Origin: Burkholderiales bacterium
GTDB lineage: Bacteria; Pseudomonadota; Gammaproteobacteria; Burkholderiales; Eutrophovitaceae
DNA length: 64,000 bases
Direction: 5' to 3'
Assembly: GCA_035560005.1 (NCBI GenBank)
Contig: DATMAN010000097.1
Location: 50,381-114,380 of the forward strand
This document shows, in pieces, positions 35,584 to 43,968 of this stretch (positions are counted from its first letter, which is position 1; the number at the start of each line of letters is the position of its first letter). Under the pieces are notes generated by a model that worked only from the letters and a program-made list of their open reading frames with translations, did not search any database and was not told the DNA's origin. A program made the position numbers and the translations under genes.

Positions 35584-36201
35584 TCAGAGCGCTTGCGCCA
35601 GCCCATAGATTCCGAAGCCCGCGATCGCGGCCGCCGAGGCGAGATTCGCGGCTCGTATCGCCGCGGGCTGCAGCAGCAGGTGCAGGCCCGCCCCGAGGAA
35701 GGCATAGGCGAGCTGGGCGGGCAGGCTGCCGAGGAAGATGAAAACGGCATAGCGCGGCACGTCTTCCCAGTGGTGCGTCAGGGGCAACTGCCCGGCGAAC
35801 GACAGGAAGAGCAGGATGGTGAGGGGGTTGGCGAGGGTCAAAGCGTAGGTCGTGGAGAATCCGACCGCGCGCGAGGCGTAACGGGCCTTGTCGTGGCGCG
35901 CGGGGGGACGTGTCCAGGCGGTCCAGGCGAGCCGTGCTCCGAGCGCGAGCAGCAAAACCGAGCCGGTGCCGGCCAGCATGCCGCGATGGGCCGATAGCCA
36001 CCCTTCGAGGCGCGCACCAAACGCGAGCGCAATCACCGCGTAGGTGAAGTCGGCGATGGCCACACCGAGCGCGCAATCCGCGGCCTTGCGCCAGCCGTGT
36101 TTCAGCCCGACGTGCATGACGTAGAGCGCGAGCGGGCCGACGGCCGCGCCCACGGCCAGCCCGAACAGAAAGGCGCGAATCTCTGCCAGTTCGCTCATCA
36201 C
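35584..36201 (-). CDS. LysE-family amino-acid exporter
   Basis: A 205-residue membrane protein with about six helices. The conserved LysE start GLAVGAAVGPLALYVMHVGLKHGWRKA and the TLANPLTILLFLSFAG segment are visible. Two adjacent ATGs (36201 and 36198) are possible. LysE/RhtB proteins export amino acids or related small solutes. The 285 bp after its stop, up to the CoA synthetase, holds nothing recognisable. Confidence 0.9.
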   Translation of the reverse strand: MMSELAEIRAFLFGLAVGAAVGPLALYVMHVGLKHGWRKAADCALGVAIADFTYAVIALAFGARLEGWLSAHRGMLAGTGSVLLLALGARLAWTAWTRPPARHDKARYASRAVGFSTTYALTLANPLTILLFLSFAGQLPLTHHWEDVPRYAVFIFLGSLPAQLAYAFLGAGLHLLLQPAAIRAANLASAAAIAGFGIYGLAQAL

Positions 36202-36363
36202 GATTCCGTGGTGCTCATTGTGCCCGCGCGCAGGCGCAAAGCATCGATTTTCCCTCTACAAAGTGGTTGACAACGTTCTATGTGCTGTGCATTCTCTGCA
36301 CCGCATGCGTAGCATGACAGCACGACGAGCCATATATCGCGACCTTTCATGGGAGATTTGAAG

Positions 36364-36756
36364 ATGGCAACTGCCAAGAAGAAAGCGAAGAAGCCTGCGA
36401 AGAAGGCGGCGAAGAAGGCCCCGAAGAAGACCAAGAAACCCGCCAAGAAAGCCCCGGCAAAGAAAACCGCGAAGAAAGCGGCCAAGAAGAAATCCGGTGC
36501 GAAGCGCAAGCCCAACGCGGCCTTCATGAAGCCGATGACACCCGACGCGACGCTCGGCGCAGTGATCGGCAACAGCCCCATGCCTCGCACCGAGGTGACC
36601 AAGAAGCTGTGGGCTTACATCAAGCGTAACGGCCTGCAGGACACCAAGAACAAGCGCATGATCAACGCCGACGACAAGCTGCAGGAAGTCTTCGGCGGCA
36701 AGAAGCAGGTCTCGATGTTCGAGATGACCAAGCTGGTCGCCAGGCACTTGAAGTAG
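36364..36756 (+). CDS. SWIB/MDM2-domain protein with histone-H1-like N-terminal tail
   Basis: 130 residues. Residues 1-52 are a Lys/Ala/Pro-rich tail (repeats of KKPAKKAAKKAPKK type) like bacterial histone H1 homologues. Residues 56-130 are a SWIB domain (FMKPMTPDATLGAVIG, LWAYIKRNGLQDTKNKRMINADDKL, FEMTKLVARHL). I start at 36364 because GGGAG lies upstream; an ATG 15 bp earlier lies within that ribosome-site region. The tail should bind DNA non-specifically. SWIB domains in bacteria are of unclear function and are associated with nucleoid or topology control in Chlamydia. Confidence 0.93.
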   Translation: MATAKKKAKKPAKKAAKKAPKKTKKPAKKAPAKKTAKKAAKKKSGAKRKPNAAFMKPMTPDATLGAVIGNSPMPRTEVTKKLWAYIKRNGLQDTKNKRMINADDKLQEVFGGKKQVSMFEMTKLVARHLK

Positions 36757-37076
36757 ACGACAGCACGAGCATTCCCGCGGCCGGCGGCGAGCGCGTCGCT
36801 GCCGGCCCCATCCCTCCAGGGCCAGCTCCCGGCCCCGCGTTATCTGGCGCCGCCTCACGGTGCATACCGCGCGTCGAATCCCTCCCCGCGCCCGCAGCTA
36901 GGGTTCTTTTCGCATCCCCTGCGCCTGCCACACCGAACGTGTTGACACGACTTCGTTCGCGCGCGTGTAATGAGGCCCGACCGATCTGGATTCACCCGTT
37001 TCGAGGCGAACGCAGAGGTCTTCACGGCGGGCGAGGCATGCCGTGAAAGCACGGACGCATCTCAAAGGAGGAGGCC
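36757..37076 (+). other. 320-bp region with terminator-like hairpin and promoter
   Basis: It holds a stem-loop at 36779-36807 (GGCCGGCGGCGA / TCGCTGCCGGCC, one G-T pair, no T-run), probably marking the end of the SWIB message, and the sigma-70 promoter listed at 36942-36971. No gene is visible. Confidence 0.5.
36942..36971 (+). promoter_or_regulatory. Sigma-70 promoter of the PQQ dehydrogenase operon
   Basis: A perfect -35 TTGACA (36942-36947), 18 bp of spacer, and -10 TGTAAT (36966-36971), five of six consensus bases. Transcription should start near 36979, about 98 bp before the dehydrogenase ATG. Confidence 0.7.
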
Positions 37077-38768
37077 ATGATCCGTAATGCTCATTGGGCG
37101 GCGACGATCGTCGCCGCCACACTCGGCATCTGCGCGAGTTCCGCCCACGCGCAAGCCGCAGCCGAGTGGACTACGTACGGCGGGGACAGCGCGCAGACCC
37201 GCTACAGCGCGCTGTCGCAGATCAATGTGGGCAACGTTCACAAGCTCAAGGTCGCCTGGGTCATGCAGCTCGGTACGCTGGAGGCCCAGGAATCCACGCC
37301 GCTGGTTATCGGCGACACGATGTATGTCACCACGTCTCACGGGCCGCGCTACGTCTATGCGCTGGACGTGAGGACCGGTGCGATCCGCTGGAAATACGAA
37401 CCCGAGATCCCGGGCGACTATCAGCAGTTCGCTTGCTGTGGCGTGGTGAACCGCGGTGCCGCCTATGCCGGCGGGCGCTTGTTCGTCACACGTCTCGACG
37501 GGCACCTCGTCGCGCTCGACGCCCGGACCGGCAGGGAATTATGGGACGTGAAGGTGGTGGACTATACCCAGGGCTCGGCGATCACCTCGCCGCCGACCCT
37601 CGCGAAGGATCTGGTGATCACCGGTTTCGCCGGCGGAGAGTACGGAGTCCGCGGTGCGATCACGGCGTACCGGCAGGCGACCGGCGAACTGGTCTGGCGT
37701 ACGTATACCGTGCCCGGACCGGGCGAGCCGGGAAACGAGACCTGGAAGGACGATTCGTGGAAGCGTGGAGGCGGCTCGGTCTGGCTGCCGGGTTCTTATG
37801 ATCCGAAGCTCGATCTGCTCTACTTCGGCACCAGCAATCCCGGGCCGTGGGGTGCGTCGGTGCGCGGGCCGGACTCCAGCGACTATGGCCAGTACACCAA
37901 CCTCTACACCGCAGCCACCCTGGCGCTCGATGCGGACACGGGGAGGATCGTCTGGTATTACCAGACCACGCCCTACGACGCCTGGGACTACGACGGCGTG
38001 AACGAAGCGGTGCTGGCGGACGTGACGATCGGGGGACGGAAGATCGCCGCGGCACTGAAGGCGGATCGCAACGGCTTCTTCTACGTGCTGGAGCGCGCCA
38101 CCGGCAAGCTCGTTTCCGCCGAGCCTTTCGTCCACGTCAATTGGGCCAGAGGCATCGACAAGGCGACCGGACGGCCGATCGAAAACCCGGAAATGCGGCC
38201 CAAGCTCGACCAATGGGCGCGCGGCATCTGTCCGAATCTGTTCGGAGGAAAGAACTGGGAGCCGATGTCCTACAGTCTTCAGACGGGCCTGGTCTACATC
38301 CCGACCTTCAACCTGTGTATGGACATGGTGGGCAAGACCGAGGAATACCAGCGCGGGAGGTTCTATCTCGCTTCCGAGTTCGAACTGGGCAAGGCCGGGC
38401 CCGGAGGATTCCTCTCCGAAATGATCGCCTGGGACCCGGCCAATCAGAAGAAGGTCTGGGGCATCAAGGAAGAGCTGCCTTACATGGGCGGAGCGCTGTC
38501 GACCGCCGGGGGTCTGGTCTTCTACGGCAACATCAACGGCTGGTTCAAGGCGGTGGACGCGAAGAGCGGCAAGGAACTCTGGAAATTCAACTGCGGTTCG
38601 GGCATCAGCCAGGGACCCGTCACCTTTCAAGTTGGCGGCAAGCAGTACGTGGCGGTCGTATCCGGGCGGCTGAAGACGCCGCCGTCCTTCCTGGGTCCGA
38701 TCGGAGAAAAGGTCTTCGCGGCGAGCCCGGAAGGCGGCGCGGTGTTCGTCTTCGAGCTGGGAAGCTGA
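37077..38768 (+). CDS. PQQ-dependent alcohol dehydrogenase, lanthanide-type (XoxF/ExaF-like)
   Basis: 563 residues with a signal peptide (cleavage near AHA-QA, about residue 25) and an eight-bladed quinoprotein propeller. The vicinal disulfide C120-C121 (FACCGVVNRG), the active-site Glu E188 (GGEYGVRG), N254 (NPGPW) and catalytic D304 are visible. Two residues after D304 lies D306 (AWDYDGVNE), the additional Asp that marks lanthanide-dependent XoxF/ExaF enzymes; Ca-type MxaF has Ala there. It oxidises alcohols in the periplasm and passes electrons to the cytochrome encoded next. No PQQ biosynthesis genes are in the window. The natural substrate is unknown. Confidence 0.92.
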   Translation: MIRNAHWAATIVAATLGICASSAHAQAAAEWTTYGGDSAQTRYSALSQINVGNVHKLKVAWVMQLGTLEAQESTPLVIGDTMYVTTSHGPRYVYALDVRTGAIRWKYEPEIPGDYQQFACCGVVNRGAAYAGGRLFVTRLDGHLVALDARTGRELWDVKVVDYTQGSAITSPPTLAKDLVITGFAGGEYGVRGAITAYRQATGELVWRTYTVPGPGEPGNETWKDDSWKRGGGSVWLPGSYDPKLDLLYFGTSNPGPWGASVRGPDSSDYGQYTNLYTAATLALDADTGRIVWYYQTTPYDAWDYDGVNEAVLADVTIGGRKIAAALKADRNGFFYVLERATGKLVSAEPFVHVNWARGIDKATGRPIENPEMRPKLDQWARGICPNLFGGKNWEPMSYSLQTGLVYIPTFNLCMDMVGKTEEYQRGRFYLASEFELGKAGPGGFLSEMIAWDPANQKKVWGIKEELPYMGGALSTAGGLVFYGNINGWFKAVDAKSGKELWKFNCGSGISQGPVTFQVGGKQYVAVVSGRLKTPPSFLGPIGEKVFAASPEGGAVFVFELGS

Positions 38769-38838
38769 CGGTTCCGAACGCAATCGCAGCGGCCGGGATG
38801 GCGCGCAAGCCCCATCCCCTGTCGCGTGCCATCGCTCC

Positions 38839-39207
38839 ATGAGCGTGCGGCCCGCGAAACCGGCCGTTGCCGCCGCACTGTTGTCGGTCGCCCTCGGCGC
38901 GCCCTGCGCCGCGCCAACGGCGCTGAAGAATCCGTTCGAGGGCGACGAGCAACGCGTCGAGGAAGGCAGGAGCCTGTTCAACCAGTATTGTTCGCACTGT
39001 CACGCGCCCAACGCGCAGACCGGCGAACGCGTGCGCGACGTGCGCCGCATGAAGATCCGCTACGGCGAGCGGATGACCGAAGTATTCTGGAAGACGGTGC
39101 AGGAAGGACGGGTTGACCGCGGCATGCCGGCCTGGCAGGGTGCGCTCCCCGAAGAAACGTTGTGGAGCATTTACACGTTTATCCAGTCGGTGCAGAAAGA
39201 ACGCTGA
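38839..39207 (+). CDS. Periplasmic cytochrome c, electron acceptor of the PQQ dehydrogenase
   Basis: 122 residues with a signal peptide (AAALLSVALGAPCAA). A single haem c site is C51-SHC54-H55, with a probable axial Met at M96 (RGMPAWQG). It lies 70 bp after the dehydrogenase and is most likely its dedicated cytochrome, the role of XoxG/cytochrome cL-type proteins. It is smaller than typical cytochrome cL. Confidence 0.9.
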   Translation: MSVRPAKPAVAAALLSVALGAPCAAPTALKNPFEGDEQRVEEGRSLFNQYCSHCHAPNAQTGERVRDVRRMKIRYGERMTEVFWKTVQEGRVDRGMPAWQGALPEETLWSIYTFIQSVQKER

Positions 39208-39238
39208 GAGCGATGCCCGGAATGAAGGGAGGGCGCAC

Positions 39239-40474
39239 ATGGTGAACTGGATCCGCGACCTGTCGGCGAAGGAGCGCAAGACGCTGCTGGCCGCCTATGG
39301 CGGGTGGTCGGTCGATGCCTTCGACTTCATGATCTACACCTTCGTCATTCCCACGCTGATCGCGGCGTGGGGCATGACGAGAGGCGAGGCGGGCATGATC
39401 GCCACCTCGGCGCTGCTCGCTTCCGCGGTCGGCGGCTGGGCCGCGGGGGCGCTGGCGGACCGCGTCGGGCGCGTGCGCATGCTGCAGATCACGATCGCCT
39501 GGTTCGCGCTGTTCACGTTTCTGTGCGGTTTCACGCACTCGTTCGAGCAGCTGCTGATCGTGCGCACGCTGCAGGGCCTGGGCTTCGGTGGCGAATGGGC
39601 GGTCGGCTCGGTCATCATCGGCGAAATCATTCGCGCCGAGCACCGCGGCAAGGCGGTGGGCACCGTGCAGAGCGGCTGGGCGATCGGCTGGGGTGGAGCC
39701 GCTTTGCTGTTCACCGTCTTCTTCTCGGTTCTGCCCGAGGAGTTGGCGTGGCGCGTGCTGTTCTGGGTCGGACTGCTTCCGGCGCTGCTGATCCTCTATA
39801 TCCGCCGCAACGTCGCCGAGCCCGAGGTGTTCGAAGCCACGCGCAGCCACAGGGAGGCGCGGGGCGGCAGCTTCCTCGAGATTTTTTCCGCGCGCCTGCT
39901 GCCGACGACTGTGCTTGCCAGCCTGGTGGCCACCGGGATGCAGGGCGGCTACTACGCGATTACGACCTGGTTGCCGACCTATCTCAAGACGGTACGCGGA
40001 CTCTCGGTGCTCGACACGGGCGGCTATCTCATCGTGGTCATCGCCGGCGCGCTGGCCGGTTACCTGGTCGCGGCCTGGCTGTCCGATCGCATCGGACGGC
40101 GCAACACGTTTTTCCTGTTCGCCGTGTGCTCGGCCGCCAGCGCGGTGATCTACACCCTGCTGCCGATCAGCGACGCGCTGATGCTCGTGCTGGGATTTCC
40201 GCTGGGCTTCTTCGTGTCCGGCAATTTCAGCGGTGTGGGTGCCTTTTTCACCGAGCTCTTCCCCAGCCGCTGCCGCGGGTCGGGGCAGGGGTTCTGCTAC
40301 AACTTCGGGCGCGGCATCGGGGCGCTGTTCCCGGCCCTGGTCGGTTTCCTCAGCGCGAAACTGGGTCTGGGTGCGGCGATCGGGCTTTTCGCGGGGGCGG
40401 CCTACGTGCTCGTGATCCTGGCGGTGGCTCTGCTGCCGGAGACCCGGGGGAAGACCCTGGCGGTGTACGACTGA
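39239..40474 (+). CDS. MFS transporter (AAHS/JEN-like)
   Basis: A 411-residue transporter with twelve predicted helices. The start at 39239 follows GAAGGGAGGG. The MFS signature between helices 2 and 3 reads GALADRVGRVRM, and SDRIGRRN lies between helices 8 and 9. The DAFDFMIYTFVIP opening is typical of organic-acid symporters. It follows the quinoprotein and cytochrome genes by 31 bp, so it may import the acid product or a related growth substrate. Confidence 0.88.
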   Translation: MVNWIRDLSAKERKTLLAAYGGWSVDAFDFMIYTFVIPTLIAAWGMTRGEAGMIATSALLASAVGGWAAGALADRVGRVRMLQITIAWFALFTFLCGFTHSFEQLLIVRTLQGLGFGGEWAVGSVIIGEIIRAEHRGKAVGTVQSGWAIGWGGAALLFTVFFSVLPEELAWRVLFWVGLLPALLILYIRRNVAEPEVFEATRSHREARGGSFLEIFSARLLPTTVLASLVATGMQGGYYAITTWLPTYLKTVRGLSVLDTGGYLIVVIAGALAGYLVAAWLSDRIGRRNTFFLFAVCSAASAVIYTLLPISDALMLVLGFPLGFFVSGNFSGVGAFFTELFPSRCRGSGQGFCYNFGRGIGALFPALVGFLSAKLGLGAAIGLFAGAAYVLVILAVALLPETRGKTLAVYD

Positions 40475-40485
40475 GAAACCCGTCA

Positions 40486-40513
40486 TTGACGCTGCGGGCG
40501 ATCCCAGCATAAT
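40486..40513 (+). promoter_or_regulatory. Sigma-70 promoter of the GGDEF-EAL gene
   Basis: TTGACG (40486-40491), 16 bp, then CATAAT (40508-40513). It is placed 43 bp before the assigned start codon and just after the MFS gene. Confidence 0.5.
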
Positions 40514-40555
40514 CCCGCCTGCGCGGCGAACATCCCTCTCGACTGCGCCACTGAC

Positions 40556-43081
40556 TTGACCGACGCCAACGATCATCGCCCCGCGCCTCCGGTGAGCCTC
40601 GTCAGCGAGGCCGCGGCGGCGGAGGCCGCCCGGTTGCCGGCCATTCGCCGCGCGGCGTTCGCTGTGACCCTGGCGGCCGCCAGCTTGCTGCTGGCGGTTG
40701 CGAGCGGCCTGGATTTCCGCTGGGCGCTGGCGGACTGGCTCATCGTCCACGGCGTGCTCGAATGCCTGATTCTGATCGTCGCCGGGCACATCGTCAGCGC
40801 CAGCTTCGGCCTGTGGCTGACCAGCCGCGAGCCCAAATGGTTGCTGCTCGCCTGCGGGTTCGCACTCGCGATCGTGCTCAACTTCGGGCACGTGCTGCTC
40901 TACAGCGGCATCGTCGTTCCCGATCCGGATCCGTTCAGCAACCGCTTCATCTGGGTGCACGAAGCGATGGCGTGCCTGGCGATGCTCAGCGCCGCGTGGG
41001 TGGTTTCGGAACAGAAGATCTCGGCCCGGGTGACCGCGCTGCTGGCGGCGCTGCTGGTGCTGGCGTTTGCGGGGCTCGTCCTGTTGCACGAGCAAACTTC
41101 GAGATTGATCGAAGCCTCGTGGATGCAGCGCGGCAACAACTTCGTGAACATGCTGTTGTGCCTGGTGGCCGTGCTGCACATCGGCTCGCGCGTGCTTTCC
41201 GGGGATCGCACCCCGGGCCTGGTCGTGGTGGGTGCCGCCATCGCGCTCGAGGCGATCGCCCAGGGTTCGTTCGTGTTCACCCGGCAGGTGTCCGACGCCT
41301 ACACGACGCTGGGACATCTGTACAAGCTCGTCGCCTTCGGGTTGCTCTATTACGGGCTCTTCTTCACCAACTTCCTGCGGCCCTACGAGCTGATCCGCAA
41401 GACCGAAACGCTGTTTCGCACGCTGGTCGAGCGTTCACCGGCGGGGATCACGCTGAGCAGAAAGGGCAGGATCGTGCATGCGAACCGCGCCTTCCTGCGC
41501 ATGTTCGGCTTTCCGGACCTCGACGCGGCGAAACAGGTGCGCCTCTGGGAGCTGGACAGCGACGAAGCGAATCCGGCGGCCAGGGACGGGCCGCCGGCCG
41601 TGCCCGAGGCGGGATCGTTCATGCGGCGCGCGCTGCGCTACGATGGCAGCGTGATCCACGTGCGGGTCGAGCACGAAATCGTCGACCTGCCGGGCGGGCG
41701 CGCGACGCTGGGCTATTTCGTCGACCTCTCCGACGCCGTCAACGCCCAGCACCAGTTGCAGCGTCTGGCCAACTACGATCCGCTCACCGGGCTGCCCAAC
41801 AGAGCGCTGCTGCTCGACCGTCTCGAGCAGGCGATTCGCATCGGCATGCGCTCCGGGGAGCTGGTCGCCGTGCTCTTCATCGACCTGGACCAGTTCAAGG
41901 AAGTCAACGACACCCTCGGCCACGCCACGGGCGACGAACTGCTCAAACTGGTCGCGCAGCGGCTGAAGGACGCCTGCCGGAGGGAGGACACGCTAGGGCG
42001 GCTGGGGGGGGACGAGTTCCTGGTGATCGCGCAACGCGTGCCTGCGCCCGAGTCGATCTCGGTGCTGGCCAACAAGCTGATCAGCGCGCTGGACAGGCCC
42101 TTCGAACTGCAGGGGCGGGAGATCTACGTGGGCGGCAGCATCGGGATCTCGCTGTTTCCGCGCGATGCGACCGATGCGGGCACGATGATCAAGAACGCCG
42201 ATGTCGCGATGTATCAGGCCAAGCGTGGCCGCGAGACGCGCGTGTGCTTCTATTCGGAACAGATGAACGCGCGCGCGATGGAGCGGCTGGAGATCGGCGC
42301 GGAGCTGCGGCGCGCGCTCGAGCGCGAGGAATTCGAGCTGTTCTATCAGCCCAAGATCGACCTGGCGGCGGGCCGCGTGGTGGGCGTGGAGGCGCTCCTG
42401 CGCTGGCGCAGCCCGACGCGCGGCCTGGTGGCGCCGGAGAGCTTCGTTCCCGTACTGGAGGAAACCGGCCTGATCGCCCCGGTCGGCCGCTTCGTGCTGG
42501 CCAGGGCCTGCCATCAGGGCATGGAGTGGCGCTCGGCCGGGCTCGGGCGCATCGCCGTGGCCGTCAATCTGTCGCCGGCGCAGTTTCGCGGGGGCAAGCT
42601 CGCCGAGGACATCGAGTTCGCACTGCAGGCCTCGGGCCTGCCCTACGAGGACCTGGAGGTCGAGATCACCGAAAGCCTGCTGTTCGAGGACCTCGAGCAG
42701 GCGCGAAGCATTCTGCAACGACTCACCGGCAAGGGCGTGCGCGTCGCGCTGGACGATTTCGGCACCGGCTACTCTTCGCTCTCCTCGCTGGATTCGCTGC
42801 CGGTGCAGTGCATCAAGGTGGATCGCGCCTTCACGCAGGCGCTCAGACCCGACAAGATCACCATCGTCGCGGCGATCATCAACGTGGCCCACACGCTCGG
42901 CATGCGGGTCGTCGCCGAAGGCGTGGAAACCGAATCCCAGCGCGAGCTTCTCCGCGCCCTGGGATGCAACGAGATCCAGGGCAGCCTGGTCGCCGGGCCG
43001 ATGTCGAACGTGGAACTCGTCGCGTGGCTCAAGAGCCATCGCACCCCGCACCTGGTGGCCCTCAGGGACGAGAAGGGCTGA
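40556..43081 (+). CDS. Membrane MASE3-PAS-GGDEF-EAL c-di-GMP enzyme
   Basis: 841 residues. An N-terminal MASE3-type region with about seven helices (about 30-280, ending HLYKLVAFGLLYYGLFFTN) leads into a PAS domain (about 290-400). The GGDEF domain has intact GGDEF at 484-488 and an inhibitory RxxD site at R475-D478. The EAL domain has E612-A-L and downstream ESLLFED and DDFGTGYSS motifs. Both catalytic halves look competent, so it may make or degrade c-di-GMP depending on the signal. The start is uncertain: TTG 40556 lacks a good ribosome site. Confidence 0.92.
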   Translation: MTDANDHRPAPPVSLVSEAAAAEAARLPAIRRAAFAVTLAAASLLLAVASGLDFRWALADWLIVHGVLECLILIVAGHIVSASFGLWLTSREPKWLLLACGFALAIVLNFGHVLLYSGIVVPDPDPFSNRFIWVHEAMACLAMLSAAWVVSEQKISARVTALLAALLVLAFAGLVLLHEQTSRLIEASWMQRGNNFVNMLLCLVAVLHIGSRVLSGDRTPGLVVVGAAIALEAIAQGSFVFTRQVSDAYTTLGHLYKLVAFGLLYYGLFFTNFLRPYELIRKTETLFRTLVERSPAGITLSRKGRIVHANRAFLRMFGFPDLDAAKQVRLWELDSDEANPAARDGPPAVPEAGSFMRRALRYDGSVIHVRVEHEIVDLPGGRATLGYFVDLSDAVNAQHQLQRLANYDPLTGLPNRALLLDRLEQAIRIGMRSGELVAVLFIDLDQFKEVNDTLGHATGDELLKLVAQRLKDACRREDTLGRLGGDEFLVIAQRVPAPESISVLANKLISALDRPFELQGREIYVGGSIGISLFPRDATDAGTMIKNADVAMYQAKRGRETRVCFYSEQMNARAMERLEIGAELRRALEREEFELFYQPKIDLAAGRVVGVEALLRWRSPTRGLVAPESFVPVLEETGLIAPVGRFVLARACHQGMEWRSAGLGRIAVAVNLSPAQFRGGKLAEDIEFALQASGLPYEDLEVEITESLLFEDLEQARSILQRLTGKGVRVALDDFGTGYSSLSSLDSLPVQCIKVDRAFTQALRPDKITIVAAIINVAHTLGMRVVAEGVETESQRELLRALGCNEIQGSLVAGPMSNVELVAWLKSHRTPHLVALRDEKG

Positions 43082-43126
43082 GCATCCAGGCGAATCCGCC
43101 GCACCGAAGCTTCGCTGGTGCGCCGC

Positions 43127-43882
43127 TCAAGGCAGCTTCAGGTACTTCACCCGATATCCGGTCCGTTTCTCCAGAGCCTCGAGGTCCATTCGCGCGTAGT
43201 CCTCGGGGGCGCTGACCTCGCGGATGCCGAAGCGCGCCATGTCCTCCACCGAGAGGTAATAGAAGCCCGCCACGCCGTAGATCTCGTTGCCGATGCGGGT
43301 GATGTATTCGTCAACATCGATGCGGTCGAAGAAGGCCTCCTGCCTGAAGATGGCGCCGGTGAGGTAATCGACGTTGACCTGGCGCGCGCGCACGAGCTCC
43401 TCCGCCTCGCGCCCCGCAGGCAGCTTGCGCGCCTTTATCGCCCGCTCGCTGATCGCGTGCAACTCGTCGAGCAGCCCGGGCTGCTTCGCGCTGCCGTGCC
43501 AGGCCACCACCGAGCCGGGAAGGATGGTCTTGCGCCTGCCCGCCGGAAAGACGTAATTGGCGCACGACGACAGGCACACGCCGTCGACCGTGACGTCGAG
43601 TTGACGTTCCAGCACGAAGTCGCCGACGTCCATTCCGGCGACGATCTCGCCGCCCGCGGAATCGACGATCAGCGTGTCGACGGACCTGCCGGCCGTCAGC
43701 TTTTTGAGCGCCTGCAGCCCGCCTTCGGTCAGCTCGCCTCGATAGATTGCGGCGTTGCCGTTCAGCTCGACGCGGACCTCGCCGGCTACATGAACGCGCT
43801 GCGCCAGACCGGTTTCGGCCCCACGCGGCGGGGCGCCGCAGCCCGCGATCGCGATCAGCGCCAGCCAGCAGAACCTGCGCAT
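43127..43882 (-). CDS. Lipoprotein with ClpP/crotonase-like fold (COG3904-like)
   Basis: 251 residues with a lipoprotein signal (WLALIAIAGC, modified Cys at 15). The central part has VDTLIVDSAGGEIVAGMDVGDFV followed by LSSCANYVFPAG, a pattern seen in periplasmic ClpP-fold proteins of the COG3904 type, where a Ser and a downstream His or Lys may be catalytic. SSCANY would carry the nucleophile. Function is unknown; a possible envelope protease. Confidence 0.7.
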   Translation of the reverse strand: MRRFCWLALIAIAGCGAPPRGAETGLAQRVHVAGEVRVELNGNAAIYRGELTEGGLQALKKLTAGRSVDTLIVDSAGGEIVAGMDVGDFVLERQLDVTVDGVCLSSCANYVFPAGRRKTILPGSVVAWHGSAKQPGLLDELHAISERAIKARKLPAGREAEELVRARQVNVDYLTGAIFRQEAFFDRIDVDEYITRIGNEIYGVAGFYYLSVEDMARFGIREVSAPEDYARMDLEALEKRTGYRVKYLKLP

Positions 43883-43968
43883 CGCAGAAGACCTTTGGAA
43901 GACCGTCGCGATGGTAAGCGGCGCCGCGCGTGATCGGCAAGCGACCCGCTACAATCACCCCTTTTGCG

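Noticed and set aside
36364..36520. Lys-rich stretch as a low-complexity artefact
   Set aside because: It is in frame with an intact SWIB domain, uses mixed Lys codons and has a proper ribosome site, so it is a genuine protein tail.
39179..41317. Long minus-strand frame (712 codons) opposite the MFS and GGDEF-EAL genes
   Set aside because: It crosses two real genes and their spacer, and its Gln/Arg/His-rich translation is typical of antisense GC-rich DNA.
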